A stretch of DNA of 64,000 bases, from assembly GCA_964030785.1 (NCBI GenBank), contig OZ034970.1, positions 2,411,911-2,475,910 of the forward strand, in the 5' to 3' direction. Of the stretch, positions 1-9,388 are shown one piece after another. The notes under the pieces are model-generated. The model ran no database searches. It was not told where the DNA came from and saw nothing but the letters and a program-made list of their open reading frames with translations. Made by a program: the position numbers and the translations under genes. The DNA comes from Siderastrea siderea. Its lineage: Eukaryota; Cnidaria; Anthozoa; Scleractinia; Rhizangiidae. Every line of letters begins with the position of its first letter. Position 1 is the first letter of the stretch.

Positions 1-568
1 ATCTTCAAAACAAAAGTATGCGCCAAGAAATTTTCGGCATCTTCGTAATTTAGTCAGAAAAAGAAAAATAAGTAGTTTCGAGCTATGTAAACTGGCAAAC
101 ACTTTGTTGTTCTTGTTGTTGTCGTTGTAGTTGTTGTTTAGTGTTGTTGCTTTATTAGGGGTTCGTTGAGGGAAATTTGAGCTGTCGTTCGTTGTCGCTT
201 GTTTTTCATTCACTTTTCAGTTGTCAAGGACCTTGATTACTTATAATAAGAAACTTTGACACTGTTATGAAAATAGTAAAATTACAGCAAGGGGTAAGAT
301 GCCAACAACTAACATAACTATACAACCTACTTTTGCACTACGAGTCAAATTCTAAACGTTCAAAACTGAAAACCAGCGAAGAAGTAAGTTGAGTCCTGTT
401 GTTGTTGTTGTTGTTGTTATTGTTTGCTATGTAATTTTCTTTTCCTTGACTGCATTGCTGGATATGGAAGTCTTCTTTAAAAATTTTATAATACTCAGGT
501 TAGCTATAAAAATGCGATATGTAAGTGTCACTGATCCTATTTTCAATGCTTTTCTTATAAGTCATACA
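1..568 (+). promoter_or_regulatory. Duplicated 5' flank and 5' UTR of PAN-EGF-fibrinogen-like gene copy A
   Basis: This stretch matches 12920-13471 closely base for base, so the upstream region was duplicated with the gene and the match probably continues left of the window edge. A likely 5' UTR intron runs from a GAA|GTAAGT donor at 384 to an AAG acceptor ending at 561, just before the start codon at 569. The paralogue has the same donor (13271) and a stronger CAG acceptor (ends 13464). The inferred UTR intron holds a (GTT)n run that varies in length between copies. The promoter position is inferred; I see no clear TATA box. Confidence 0.45.
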
Positions 569-992
569 ATGAGCCCCGTACTTGCTCTACAACTGGTGCT
601 TCTGGGATTGCACTTGTTTCGCTCGAGCGAGGTACATTGCGAGGAACAAGTAAATTGCCAGCACTTCAGGTTTGATATCGATGAGGACGTCGTCCATGAT
701 CATACCCTTGAAGGACACGTGTTCAAACGTTTGACGGTCGACAGAGCTGCCGAGTGCCATATGATGTGCAGAGATGACTGCCTTTGTGTCTCAGTGAATT
801 ATTTCCCGCTCACCAAGCAAAATAACTGCGAACTTAATGATGTCAACAAAGAAATGGAACCACTGGCAATGAAAAGCAAAGAAGGGGTCAATTATTATGA
901 CCTAAGAAGGAGCTACACGTTGAAGGTAAGTGTGGGAGCTATACTACGTTGTCACCGCACTCCCTCTCCCATCTAACAGGCAGAGATAAAGG

Positions 993-1049
<57 letters not shown>

Positions 1050-1804
1050 TAGATAGATAGAAAGTAATTGTAACTCGAGTTTCACGCACTAAGCGATCAT
1101 CAGACTGAGTGTACATGTGAGAAAGTTGCAGTTATAAGGTTAAAAATTCAAATTTAAGAACGGTTGGAACGGCGCCTGTTCTGATTGGCTGTTGTGAAGA
1201 ACTTGCCGCCTAAAACGTGCAACTGCAGAAAACCAGCTGAGTGTCCTATGGATGGAAATTGCCTCAAGGAATCGGTTATCTACCAAGCGACCGTCACGAC
1301 AGACGACAACAACCCTCCCCAAACCTACGTCGGGCTAACTGAAAATTCTTTTAAGACCAGATACTCAAATCATAAAACATCATTTTCCAGCACCGAGCTA
1401 AGTAAACACATCTGGCATTTGAAAGACAATAAGTCGAAGTTCAAAGTCACTTGGAAAATTTTAAAGCAAGCTGCCCCATATAACCCCGCTTCTAATCGAT
1501 CTAACCTATGCCTCTGGGAGAAGTACTTTATAATTTGTAAACCTGAGTTAGGCTCTTTGATCAAACGAAATGAACTGATAACTTCATGTTGACACGCAAA
1601 CAAATTCCTCCAGAAAAATGCTAAATTTTGAAGCTAAAATAACAGAGTTTAATTATAATTTTTCACTTTCTATTGTTTTGAAAAAACGTTCACTTTTTCT
1701 AGCTATCATATTTCCAACGGTCGCATGTGTATTTCAAATCAGTGTAAAGATGTAAATTCGCATTTGGCAATTTTATCTGATGAGTGCTGCACGCAAGTTG
1801 TGTA

Positions 1805-1836
<32 letters not shown>

Positions 1837-1866
1837 CAAATCTACAGTTGATCTGTTCATCATCTG

Positions 1867-1937
<71 letters not shown>

Positions 1938-2142
1938 TTGATTTGCAGAACTGCTGTCAGAGTGCTCAATAGAAAAACTAGAGCATAAATATTAGAAGAC
2001 AGTCTGATCAACTGAAGATTGGACTTGACATTTTTATTACTAAATAGTTTCGTACCGCACAATTTGTACGGCACTCATCAGATAAAATTGCCAAATTGCC
2101 AAATAAAAATGTCAAGTCCAATCTTCAGTTGATCAGACTGTC

Positions 2143-2236
<94 letters not shown>

Positions 2237-5200
2237 AATTTCTTGTAATCGGTCCCACAAACAATGCTGTCCACGGAGTCTGTAACGGAGGATCACTGGA
2301 AGCGATCGTGGAAACTTGAATAATTGAAACAGAATGTATATTAGTGACGGTCAAGTAGCCAACTCCAGTTAAGACTTTTCAGCTTATTTATTTGCTCAAC
2401 GTTTCGGCCGTCTCGGCCTTCTTCAGGAGCGTAATGACTGTATAACGGTGAGTGTCAACGGAATAATTTAAAATGTGGAATTACAATAGTGATTAGTTAC
2501 ATAAGCTCACGTGCGACGAAGTTAAGTGCACGTGGCGATGTAGTGCAATGGTGAACTATATATATAACATACAATAAAATTCGAAAATAGAAAAAAAACA
2601 GAGAAATACTTGGGAAATTGACCTGAAAAAAAAAAACAACAAAAAAAACATATTGAATAAAATATAATAATTAGGTTAAGTTAAACTGTTTATTGCCGGC
2701 TTCAATTTATTGATCCAGTATTCTTCTCTTGCCCTCCTGGTGTACTGGTCTGTTGACCGTAATTTCTCGATAACTGTCAGTTTCATATTTTCACGGTCAC
2801 ATCTTTTAAAATCCCTCACTGTGGGAATGTTCTTGTTGCCCACGGTTATATCTGAGCGGTGTTGATTAGCTCTGGTATGGATGCTGTTTCCAGTCTCGCC
2901 AACATATTGTTCTTGACATTTGTCGCATGTGATTAGATAGATGACATTCTGAGTGTGACAGTTGGTATATTGTTTTAGTTGGATAGATTCATGGGTAGAA
3001 TTGCTAGTGATTGTCGTGGCAAATGATCGATACGATTTACAGCAGGCACATCGTGGATCGCTACCGCATGGCCAAAATCCCGGTTTAGTGTGAGGGGTGG
3101 TCTGGCTTTGCTTGTGAACACGGGAGATATGGATTTTAAGTCCTTTGTTGTTGCAGAAAGAACGGCTACAGATGTTGCATTCGGTGCCTGTGGGTGTGTT
3201 TGTGTTGAGTGGGGTAGGCAGAGTGATTGGCTCATTTGGTTTGACTGGTCGCAGACGACGGCTTGTAAGGATTTGCGATAAGTTGCGGCCTTTTCTGTAG
3301 GCAACAAGGGGAGGGTCTTGGAAGACATCTCTACATTTGGGTGACATATATAGGAGCTGGTGGGCTTGGTTTAAGATTTTGTGTAAATTGGGTAGTGCCG
3401 GGTTGTAGGTAACAACTAGGGGTACTCTGTTACTGTTTTTGTTATTGTACTCTGTAGAAAGCTCAACAAAGCTCGATCCTAAGTCACGACACAGTAACTC
3501 CCACATCAACATCTACGGAGCCACAATTATTCACACCTTCTTCGCGTGACCACAATGCTAGACCAGCGGCCACACCTACAACTCGGAAGCGAAATAAACG
3601 GAGAAGTTGTCACAGAGGACGACGCAGATCTCATTTGCGACCGAGAAATAATAGCTTCAACAATGTAATCAACTTATCAGACCGATATCTCACAGAACAC
3701 GAACTTTCTATATTAAGTAAGGGTCTTAAGTTTGTCCCCACCCCAACCAGTGTCAACAGAACAGAACTAATTACTGATGTCAAGAAATGGAGTCGCCGTA
3801 TGCGCCTAAAGGAATATTTCTATGATAAGAACGAACCTGATAATACGCAGACAAATAGGTTCAGACTACCATCGACATGGTCTCCTGGAATTGGTAGAGA
3901 CAAATTTCTTGACTGTTACATTAATGCTGTAGACAAAACCATCCTCGAAGGATCTTCCTCTAACAAGAAACTCCGTTCCAACATAACAAAACTTGAACGA
4001 GACGCCATAAATGCCCTTAGTCATGACAAAAACATTGTGATCTTCCAAGCAGATAAAGGAGCAGCTGTTGTGGTCCAAAATAAAACAGACTACCTGGCTG
4101 AGGCGTACAATCAACTCAATGGTAAAGACGAAAATGGCGATGACGTCTATCTTCATGTTGCACATGATCCCACCGCCGGATTTGTAGCAAAGGTCACAGA
4201 GGCAGTAAATCAAGCCCTCCACACGGGAACCATCGATGAGGAGACTGCAAAGTATCTAATTGTAAAGGATGCCACACCCGGTAACATCTACTTTGTACCT
4301 AAAATACACAAACCACAGCGTCCACCTCCTGCCCGGCCCATCTGCAACACATTCAGCTCAGCCACGACAAACATCTCCGAATGGGTTGATGACCAGCTAC
4401 AACCCCTAGTCACGAAACTTCCGTCCTATCTTAAGGACGACAACGATTTCCTCCGTAAACTAAACGACCTCAACAGTAACCACACTCTACCCCCTGGTAC
4501 GCTTCTTGTCACCTGGGACGTGAAGTCTCTCTACACCAACATCCCACACGAGGGCGGCACGAAAGCATGCAACCACTTCATGACTGAAATTATGAATGTA
4601 TGTAATTCATATATTTGAACTGCGGAATGAAGAAATAAGTGTAAAGAAGATCCTCGCAGTTATTAACGCAACTTACGCAGTTGCGAGAAGAAAGCCTGAA
4701 AAAATCAGGCCTGCCGGGATTCGAACCCTGACCTCTGCGATACCGGTGCAGCACTCTAACCAATTGAGCTAACAAGCCAACTGGGAGCTGGTCATTAAAT
4801 TGGTTCGTAATATACCCGGGAAAGATGAAGATGAAATTATGAATGTATGTAATTCATATATTTGAACTGCGGAATGAAGAAATAAGTGTAAAGAAGATCC
4901 TCGCAGTTATTAACGCAACTTACGCAGTTGCGAGAAGAAAGCCTGAAAAAATCAGGCCTGCCGGGATTCGAACCCTGACCTCTGCGATACCGGTGCAGCA
5001 CTCTAACCAATTGAGCTAACAAGCCAACTGGGAGCTGGTCATTAAATTGGTTCGTAATATACCCGGGAAAGATGAAGATGAAATTATGAATGTATGTAAT
5101 TCATATATTTGAACTGCGGAATGAAGAAATAAGTGTAAAGAAGATCCTCGCAGTTATTAACGCAACTTACGCAGTTGCGAGAAGAAAGCCTGAAAAAATC

Positions 5201-6333
5201 AGGCCTGCCGGGATTCGAACCCTGACCTCTGCGATACCGGTGCAGCACTCTAACCAATTGAGCTAACAAGCCAACTGGGAGCTGGTCATTAAATTGGTTC
5301 GTAATATACCCGGGAAAGATGAAGATGAAATTATGAATGTATGTAATTCATATATTTGAACTGCGGAATGAAGAAATAAGTGTAAAGAAGATCCTCGCAG
5401 TTATTAACGAAACTTACGCAGTTGCGAGAAGAAAGCCTGAAAAAATCAGGCCTGCCGGGATTCGTCCGCGCTTAATAAGACACTTTTTTTTCTGTTTAGG
5501 GTGGAGAAGAATTCATATTAGGGAAGCATCGTTGTGTCAACAGATGCTGTCGTTCAAATCCTTGTAAGAACGAAGGCGTATGTGAGGAGATTTGTGATAA
5601 TCACAACGTGCGGTTTAACTGCACCTGCCCCGCCACTCACACGGGTCAGAGGTGTGAGAAGAAGATTACATATCCAAAAAGTTGCAAAGATATCGCTGAA
5701 AGCGGCAACTTGGCCAGTGGGAACTACATCGTGTATGACTCATTGGGAGTTACGTTCTCTGTTTACTGTGGCTTTGAGGAATCAAACACTGGATTTGCCT
5801 GGACTTTGATACAATCGTTTTCATTTAGTAAGAAAAATCTGTTTTATTCTGACAAAGAGTTCAGCACCGACTGCCCAATAAATAACAATCTCAATCAAGT
5901 GGATTGGACGGAGTACCGCCTGTCCTTATCACAAATGCAATCTATTGCTGATCACTCGACTCATTTCCGAGCAACATGCAACTATCTCACCGACGGTCTT
6001 GATTACACTGACTACGCACGTGCCAAGCTTGAAGGCTATAACATATTCGAAACCTGGGATGAAGTGTGTAAAAGTTATGAATACCTTAACATACGAGGAT
6101 TGGAATGCCATGACTGCACCGCTTTAACAAAACAGAAACCAGGAAAGGCATGGTTTATTAACAGTGACATAAGCAAACTGTCTGGATGCGATTTTGATGG
6201 AAGTCAAGGTTCAGTTTCCAACGAAAACAATTTCGGGCGTTATCGGTCTGGCACGGTCAACCCCGCCCATCGCTGTTCAGCGTCGCCTGCCTCGACCACC
6301 CAGTACTGGTTTGGAGCCATAATCAACTTGTGA
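569..6333 (+). CDS. Secreted PAN/apple-EGF-fibrinogen-like protein, copy A (exons 569-925 and 5500-6333)
   Basis: Probably a secreted extracellular recognition or adhesion protein; its ligand is unknown. Exon 1 (119 codons) starts at ATG 569, chosen because the hydrophobic signal peptide (residues 1-24) begins there and the paralogue starts at the same point. It then encodes a cysteine-bearing PAN/apple-like region (about 30-118). The donor is AAG|GTAAGT at 926. Exon 2 begins after TTTAG at 5499, in phase 0, with an EGF-like domain whose six cysteines are residues 141, 147, 151, 160, 162 and 171. A divergent fibrinogen C-terminal-like domain follows to residue 396, including a WTLIQSFSF motif and an ending in TTQYWFGA. 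The 4574-bp intron is packed with retroelement debris and a tandem array. The frame is intact throughout. The fibrinogen-like label comes from remembered family patterns; an HMM search would settle it. Confidence 0.8.
995..1047. repeat. (TA)n microsatellite
   Basis: About 26 uninterrupted AT dinucleotides in the intron of copy A, followed by a short (GATA)n run. It borders the left side of the first Penelope-like fragment. Confidence 0.95.
1050..1867 (+). mobile_element. Penelope-like retroelement fragment with GIY-YIG endonuclease end
   Basis: The open stretch 1185-1592 encodes a Cys-rich linker (CNCRKPAECPMDGNC) followed by the GIY-YIG type core: VIYQATV, then TYVGLTE, FKTRYSNH, and a late NLCLWEKYFIIC. 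This is the C-terminal part of a Penelope-like polyprotein as seen widely in cnidarians. No reverse transcriptase is attached, so it is 5' truncated. The 3' UTR carries a hammerhead-ribozyme-like fold at 1763-1835 on the same strand, as known for Penelope-like elements. TA microsatellites flank both sides. It lies in the intron of copy A and is not part of that gene. Confidence 0.75.
1763..1835 (+). ncRNA. Type I hammerhead ribozyme candidate (Penelope or retrozyme type)
   Basis: All core elements are present in order. CTGATGA is at 1777-1783. Stem II is GTGCT (1784-1788) with AGTAC (1804-1808). GAAA is at 1809-1812. A very short stem III is CTA (1813-1815) with TAG (1818-1820). The cleavage triplet position is TA at 1821-1822. 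Stem I pairs 1763-1776 with 1823-1835 over about 12-13 base pairs with one bulged A (1770). A 3-bp stem III is characteristic of the minimal hammerheads known in Penelope-like elements and metazoan retrozymes. Cleavage is predicted after 1822. Activity is untested. Confidence 0.75.
1868..1934. repeat. (TA)n microsatellite
   Basis: About 33 AT dinucleotides directly after the first hammerhead-bearing segment and before the 49-bp inverted repeat. Confidence 0.95.
1990..2150. repeat. Perfect 49-bp inverted repeat enclosing a hammerhead core
   Basis: Bases 1990-2038 and 2102-2150 are exact reverse complements over 49 bp. The 63-bp loop contains the hammerhead core on the minus strand. A perfect arm pair of this length suggests a recent inverted duplication or a snap-back reverse-transcription product. 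The right arm runs directly into a long TA microsatellite. Confidence 0.9.
2027..2092 (-). ncRNA. Second hammerhead ribozyme candidate, opposite strand
   Basis: Read on the minus strand, the core CTGATGA lies at 2081-2075. Stem II is GTGCCG (2074-2069) with CGGTAC (2057-2052). GAAA is at 2051-2048. Stem III is CTA/TAG with a two-base loop (2047-2040). The cleavage site position is TA (2039-2038). Stem I pairs 2092-2082 with 2037-2027 with one mismatch and one G-U. The loop sequence of stem II differs from the first ribozyme but the core is identical, so pairing has been kept by compensating changes. No ORF is attached; it may be a solo Penelope terminal segment or a retrozyme. Confidence 0.72.
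2148..2233. repeat. (TA)n microsatellite
   Basis: About 43 dinucleotides, the longest TA run in the window. It directly follows the right arm of the 49-bp inverted repeat. Confidence 0.95.
2676..3512 (-). pseudogene. Penelope-like polyprotein, C-terminal part (C2H2-like finger and GIY-YIG endonuclease)
   Basis: This 278-codon open stretch shows the post-RT linker (NRVPLVVTYNPALPNL), then a Cys2-His2-like finger (CNICSRSFCNNKGLKIH). A CxCC-type region follows, then the GIY-YIG nuclease core (NVIYLITC, EQYVGETG, TRANQH), with REEYWINKLKPAINSLT near the end. In the intact family this endonuclease nicks the target for reverse transcription. The stop at 2676 looks natural, but the RT is not attached upstream on this strand, so the gene is partial. 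It is a different Penelope lineage from the fragment at 1185-1592, whose linker and nuclease sequences differ. Confidence 0.8.
3500..4584 (+). pseudogene. Penelope-like polyprotein, N-terminal and early RT part
   Basis: The reading frame is open from before 3500 through 4618. It begins with a basic region (RKRNKRRSCHRGRRR), then the typical Penelope N-terminal segment, then RT motifs: IVIFQADKGAAVVV, IYFVPKIHKPQRPP, RPICN, and the first catalytic block LLVTWDVKSLYTNIPHEGG. The second catalytic block with the DD pair is absent because the sequence passes into the tandem array at about 4585. The frame is uninterrupted, so decay is by truncation and not by point mutation. This half is inverted relative to 2676-3512. 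Confidence 0.8.
4708..4778 (-). tRNA. tRNA-like element, Thr(GGT)-like, probably not functional (unit 1)
   Basis: On the minus strand a 71-nt cloverleaf can be drawn. The acceptor pairs 7 bp (4778-4772 with 4714-4708, with G-U pairs). The D arm TAGCTCAATTGGTTAGAGT matches the A box. The T arm GGGTTCGAATCCC matches the B box. The T stem is one pair short and the base before the anticodon is C where U is expected, so this is more likely a tRNA-derived repeat than a working tRNA gene. A pol III promoter could still be active. Confidence 0.5.
4955..5025 (-). tRNA. tRNA-like element, unit 2 of the array
   Basis: Same sequence as the block at 4708-4778, shifted by 247 bp. It has the same short T stem and C33, and the same A- and B-box matches. 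Confidence 0.5.
5202..5272 (-). tRNA. tRNA-like element, unit 3 of the array
   Basis: Same sequence as units 1 and 2, shifted by a further 247 bp. The fourth unit stops at 5464, inside its tRNA-like block, and keeps only the 3' end of that block. Confidence 0.5.
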
Positions 6334-8785
6334 AGAACTCAGTCTAATTTCATATTTTTGCGTCATGGGTGGTGTATTCTATAATTATAAAGTCATGAGA
6401 CTACGGGGCTTTATGTATTTGTTTTCGGCTTTTAAATTTAATTTTAAAGATCTGCCTAAAATCTTTAGTTACGACGAAAGAGATTTGGTAAATTTTAACC
6501 TCGGACGAGAAAAATAGCTGAAGTTTTCAGAATGAGATCATGATGAGCGTGAGGCAAAGAAAACACAAGTAACTGACGTGAATCGAAACCACAACATTTT
6601 AATTTGCACCCTGTTCAGATGCTATAACACTAAATTACAGTATAGCGGAAGCCATTATGGTGACACACGTCCTGCACACTGACAGGATCAATCATATCGA
6701 TAATTAAATAATTATGATCTTTTTCGCAACCATTCTCCCCGCATCCTAGTCGTTTAGCACGACCGATTAACAAAGAGAGATGGGTTTGACTCTTGCTGGG
6801 ACCCAGGTGTTTTATTTTTCTTTTGTTTAAATTCTTCTCCATTTCAATTCGTGAAATGCTGCACACTAAGTTACAGTATAGTGGAAGCCATTATGGTAGC
6901 ACACGTCCTTCACACTGACAGGATCAGCCATATCAATACTTAAGTAATTATGATCTTTTTTATGACCATTCTCCCCGCATCCGAATCGTTTAGTCCGACC
7001 GATTTACAGAGAGACATGGGTTGGATTCTTGCTGGGACAAAGTAGAAAGCATAGATTTAGATAAGCGCGTTTCAGCGTTTTTAAAGTGCTTTCCACGAGA
7101 CAAAACTGAAACGTTTATTGCAGAAAGAAAGCGTTTTTGACGTACAAATCTCCGAAGAAAATGTCGGTGGGCTATTTGTAAACTCTGGGTGAAAGAAATA
7201 AAGCTCGCTACATTTCAGTTTCCACTACATTTCAGTTTCCACGTAGGCTTACAGTCAACGCGGTTCACGCATGAACGCTCGACTTCAAATATTCATTGAT
7301 TAGTTCATTCTTCGATTTCATTCTTCAAAAAATTTAGTGATTCTTTGAAACTTGGATTCTATATTCGAAACACTATTTTAATTATTCGAAATCTTTTTTG
7401 TTACATCGTAATAATAATTCAAACTTTCCGAACAGAACTGAAAAGTTAGTTTTTTAGCTCAATTTCCCGGTATGTCACGCGTGATATTTTTATTGTTTTT
7501 GAGCCGTCGCAAAAAATGGCGAGAACATAAAGCCGACAAAAATAACCCGTAAAGAGAAAATCCTTAGAAAGAAAATCCAAAGGAGTCTCTAATTTTAACA
7601 AGGCAACTTATTCTTTGGCTGGAAGTTTCGTGGCTTAATCGGAAACCCGCAGAAAATATAAACAACAGCCGCCACAATTTTAAACCTGTAACTGTTTTCG
7701 CCGCGGTGTGTTGCGGTCTACATCTGATTGGAACATGAAAGTTCAGGTTTCGTAACTCCAAATGGCAAGAAATTCGCTTGGGAGCTTTTAGGATCCTGGT
7801 AAACGTTTGCCTTCTAATGCAAGGAACGAGTAAACCTTTGCCTTTTAATGCAAGGAACGAAATCGTTAACCTTTTCAATGCTGGATTGGGGTTGTCATGA
7901 TCAGATATTCCACGGAACACGAAAGTGCCAAAAGGAGCTGTTCATAAAATCGTCCGACACTATTCAGTCCACGACTCAACCATTTTCTTGTTTTCTTGTG
8001 GAGGTTAAGATCCTTGATAACGGATGAAATCCCTGAAGTAACTGATTAGCACTTCTTCCGAGTGCGCCATGTAGAGGATTTCTGATGTTACGTGTGACCT
8101 TTTGAAGAATTGATTTCGTTCATCGAATTAAAAGCGTAATCTTTCAATCTATCTACAAGAATACGTTTATCCAATTAAAGAAAGGAATGCGCACGTGAAG
8201 AATGCAATGTTCATTAAATGACCGTTCATGCGTGAAGCGCGTTGACTGTAAGTTATATATCTTTAAGCACACCTTCTTTCTTTTATTTTACAATTCATGT
8301 GTAGCTATTATAGCGAAGATATCATTGACGTCAACAATTGATATTAATGTGCTAACCAGAGAACTATTGGCTGTCGAAACAAACCTTTCTTTTGTTTTAA
8401 TTGTTGGCACATTTAAATAATAATCAGAATGTTTGTAAATCAATATCTTCCCTATTCTAATGGGAGACCGTTTTTTCTTTCGTAATAATCCAAAACATCC
8501 AACTGCTACACAGCTAATGCATAAGGAAAAACAAACGATACTAGGAGAGATGTCGCAATGATGAAATTTGAAGGTTGCAGTTGTGCTGACAATGGAAAGC
8601 AAATTTGCAATTTATTTAGTGAACGTTGTCATGGTTCGACCAGTTACGATATGCGAGTACTCGTCCTTTAACACAGCTGCTATGATCCTTTCAGAGTGAG
8701 TCCTCTCCTAACGACTACCTCGTGCTTCCTTTTATTACTCCCCATACGTTTTGCTCTTCTCGGGAAGGTGAGAGAATCGGTTTTC
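6334..8785. other. Intergenic stretch after copy A: 3' UTR and repeats, no gene seen
   Basis: The first 150 bases match the 3' flank of copy B (18759 onward) and probably hold the 3' UTR. A 165-bp repeat occurs twice (6631-6796 and 6869-7030). A 31-bp tandem pair lies at 7799-7860. The short ORFs here have no recognisable content. Confidence 0.6.
6631..7030. repeat. Two copies of a 165-bp repeat with a tRNA B-box-like end
   Basis: The blocks 6631-6796 and 6869-7030 are diverged copies sharing GCGGAAGCCATTATGGT-type starts and ending in a GTTTGACTC- or GATTCTTGCTGGGACC-type segment. A third copy lies at 19033-19212, downstream of copy B, and carries GGGTTCGATTC, a B-box-like string. Copy A has two units where copy B has one, so the extra unit arose after or during the gene duplication. 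This may be a tRNA-derived SINE remnant. Confidence 0.6.
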
Positions 8786-8789
8786 TTAA

Positions 8790-9384
8790 CTCTATTCTGC
8801 CTGGGGGGGGGGGGGGGCACATTGTGCCCGCGCTGACTTTAACGAATTATAACTTTTTAACGGCTAAACGAATAATCACCAAATCTCGTGACTTTTCCTA
8901 AAATTTATCGGAGAAACTTTTCCTGTGTCAATGACGTGTCTATGATGATTGACGTTTCCATAGCAACCGTCTTCTCAGAAGTGTATTTTGACTATTTTCT
9001 GTCTATTTTCAGTCTTTTTTTCAGTTTTTCTCTCTTCGTTTGTTAAAAGAAAATAATTTTTTACTTTTGTGTGCTTGTTTTGACTAAGTATGTTTCTTAG
9101 AACAAAATCATAAATTTTTTGGTGACGTCATTGTCAGCTGTATGAATGCAGGTTTGGGATTCAAGATGGCGGCCTCAAATTCAAAATGGCGGCTTTGTGA
9201 CGTTGTTATGACGTCACGACACGTAATTATTGACAGGTCATAACCCCAATTTGTTAAGCTAATGGCGTGCTACAAACGTGCCAAGTTTCATCGCAAGAGC
9301 ATTAATACTTTTCGAGATCTATAGGGGGGACACTTTGTGCCCCCCCCCGGCTCAGAAGCTCAAAAAAGTCCAGGCAGAATAGGG
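8790..9384. mobile_element. MITE with TTAA target duplication (piggyBac- or Kolobok-like ends)
   Basis: The ends are inverted repeats: 8785-8804 and 9370-9389 are reverse complements with one mismatch (the right end reads CTTAACCCTATTCTGCCTGG on the minus strand). TTAA flanks both sides (8786-8789 and 9385-9388). G- and C-runs next to the ends (around 8803-8817 and 9326-9350) extend the inverted structure with GGCACA/TGTGCC. There is no ORF, so it is non-autonomous. Its length is 595 bp. The superfamily is inferred only from the TTAA duplication. Confidence 0.7.
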
Positions 9385-9388
9385 TTAA

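Larger units (their letters stand above)
2350..4584. mobile_element. Penelope-like element with internally inverted 5' half
   Basis: Two parts of one Penelope-like polyprotein lie head to head. The C-terminal part is on the minus strand (2676-3512) with its 3' UTR running to about 2350. The N-terminal and early RT part is on the plus strand (about 3500-4584). The middle of the RT is missing. The junction falls near 3490-3515. The 5' segment is flipped relative to the 3' segment, the layout that twin priming or an equivalent inversion during insertion gives. The element is dead. Its plus-strand end is cut by the tRNA-like tandem array at 4585. Confidence 0.65.
4585..5464. repeat. Tandem array, 247-bp unit x 3.6, each full unit with a tRNA-like segment
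   Basis: Units begin at 4585, 4832, 5079 and 5326, giving an exact 247-bp period with almost no divergence. The fourth is cut at 5464. Each full unit contains a 71-nt tRNA-like block on the minus strand, an AT-rich section and a GCGTTAATAACTGCGAGGA-like section on the minus strand. The first unit begins inside the Penelope RT frame. The last unit joins the normal intron sequence shared with copy B (TCGTCCGCGCTTAATA). Near identity of units implies recent amplification. A diverged partial unit occurs at 41038-41125. Confidence 0.92.

Noticed and set aside
1074..1103. Minus-strand CTGATGA and GAAAC near 1080-1103 resembling a hammerhead core
   Set aside because: Stem II has a U-U first pair, stem III would be a loopless CTCGAG palindrome and stem I does not pair; kept only as a weak note.
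2398..2432. Third hammerhead-like string (CTGAAGAAGGCC...GGCCGAAACG) on the minus strand in the second Penelope-like 3' UTR
   Set aside because: Core-like pieces are present, but there is an extra A before stem II and I find no matching stem III or stem I, so it is at best a relic.
4590..5269. Three identical 61-codon minus-strand ORFs
   Set aside because: They are the tandem 247-bp unit translated; they run through the tRNA-like block.
4585..5464. Regular repeats that might suggest a CRISPR-like array
   Set aside because: Unit and spacer are the same in every copy, the period is 247 bp and the genome is eukaryotic.
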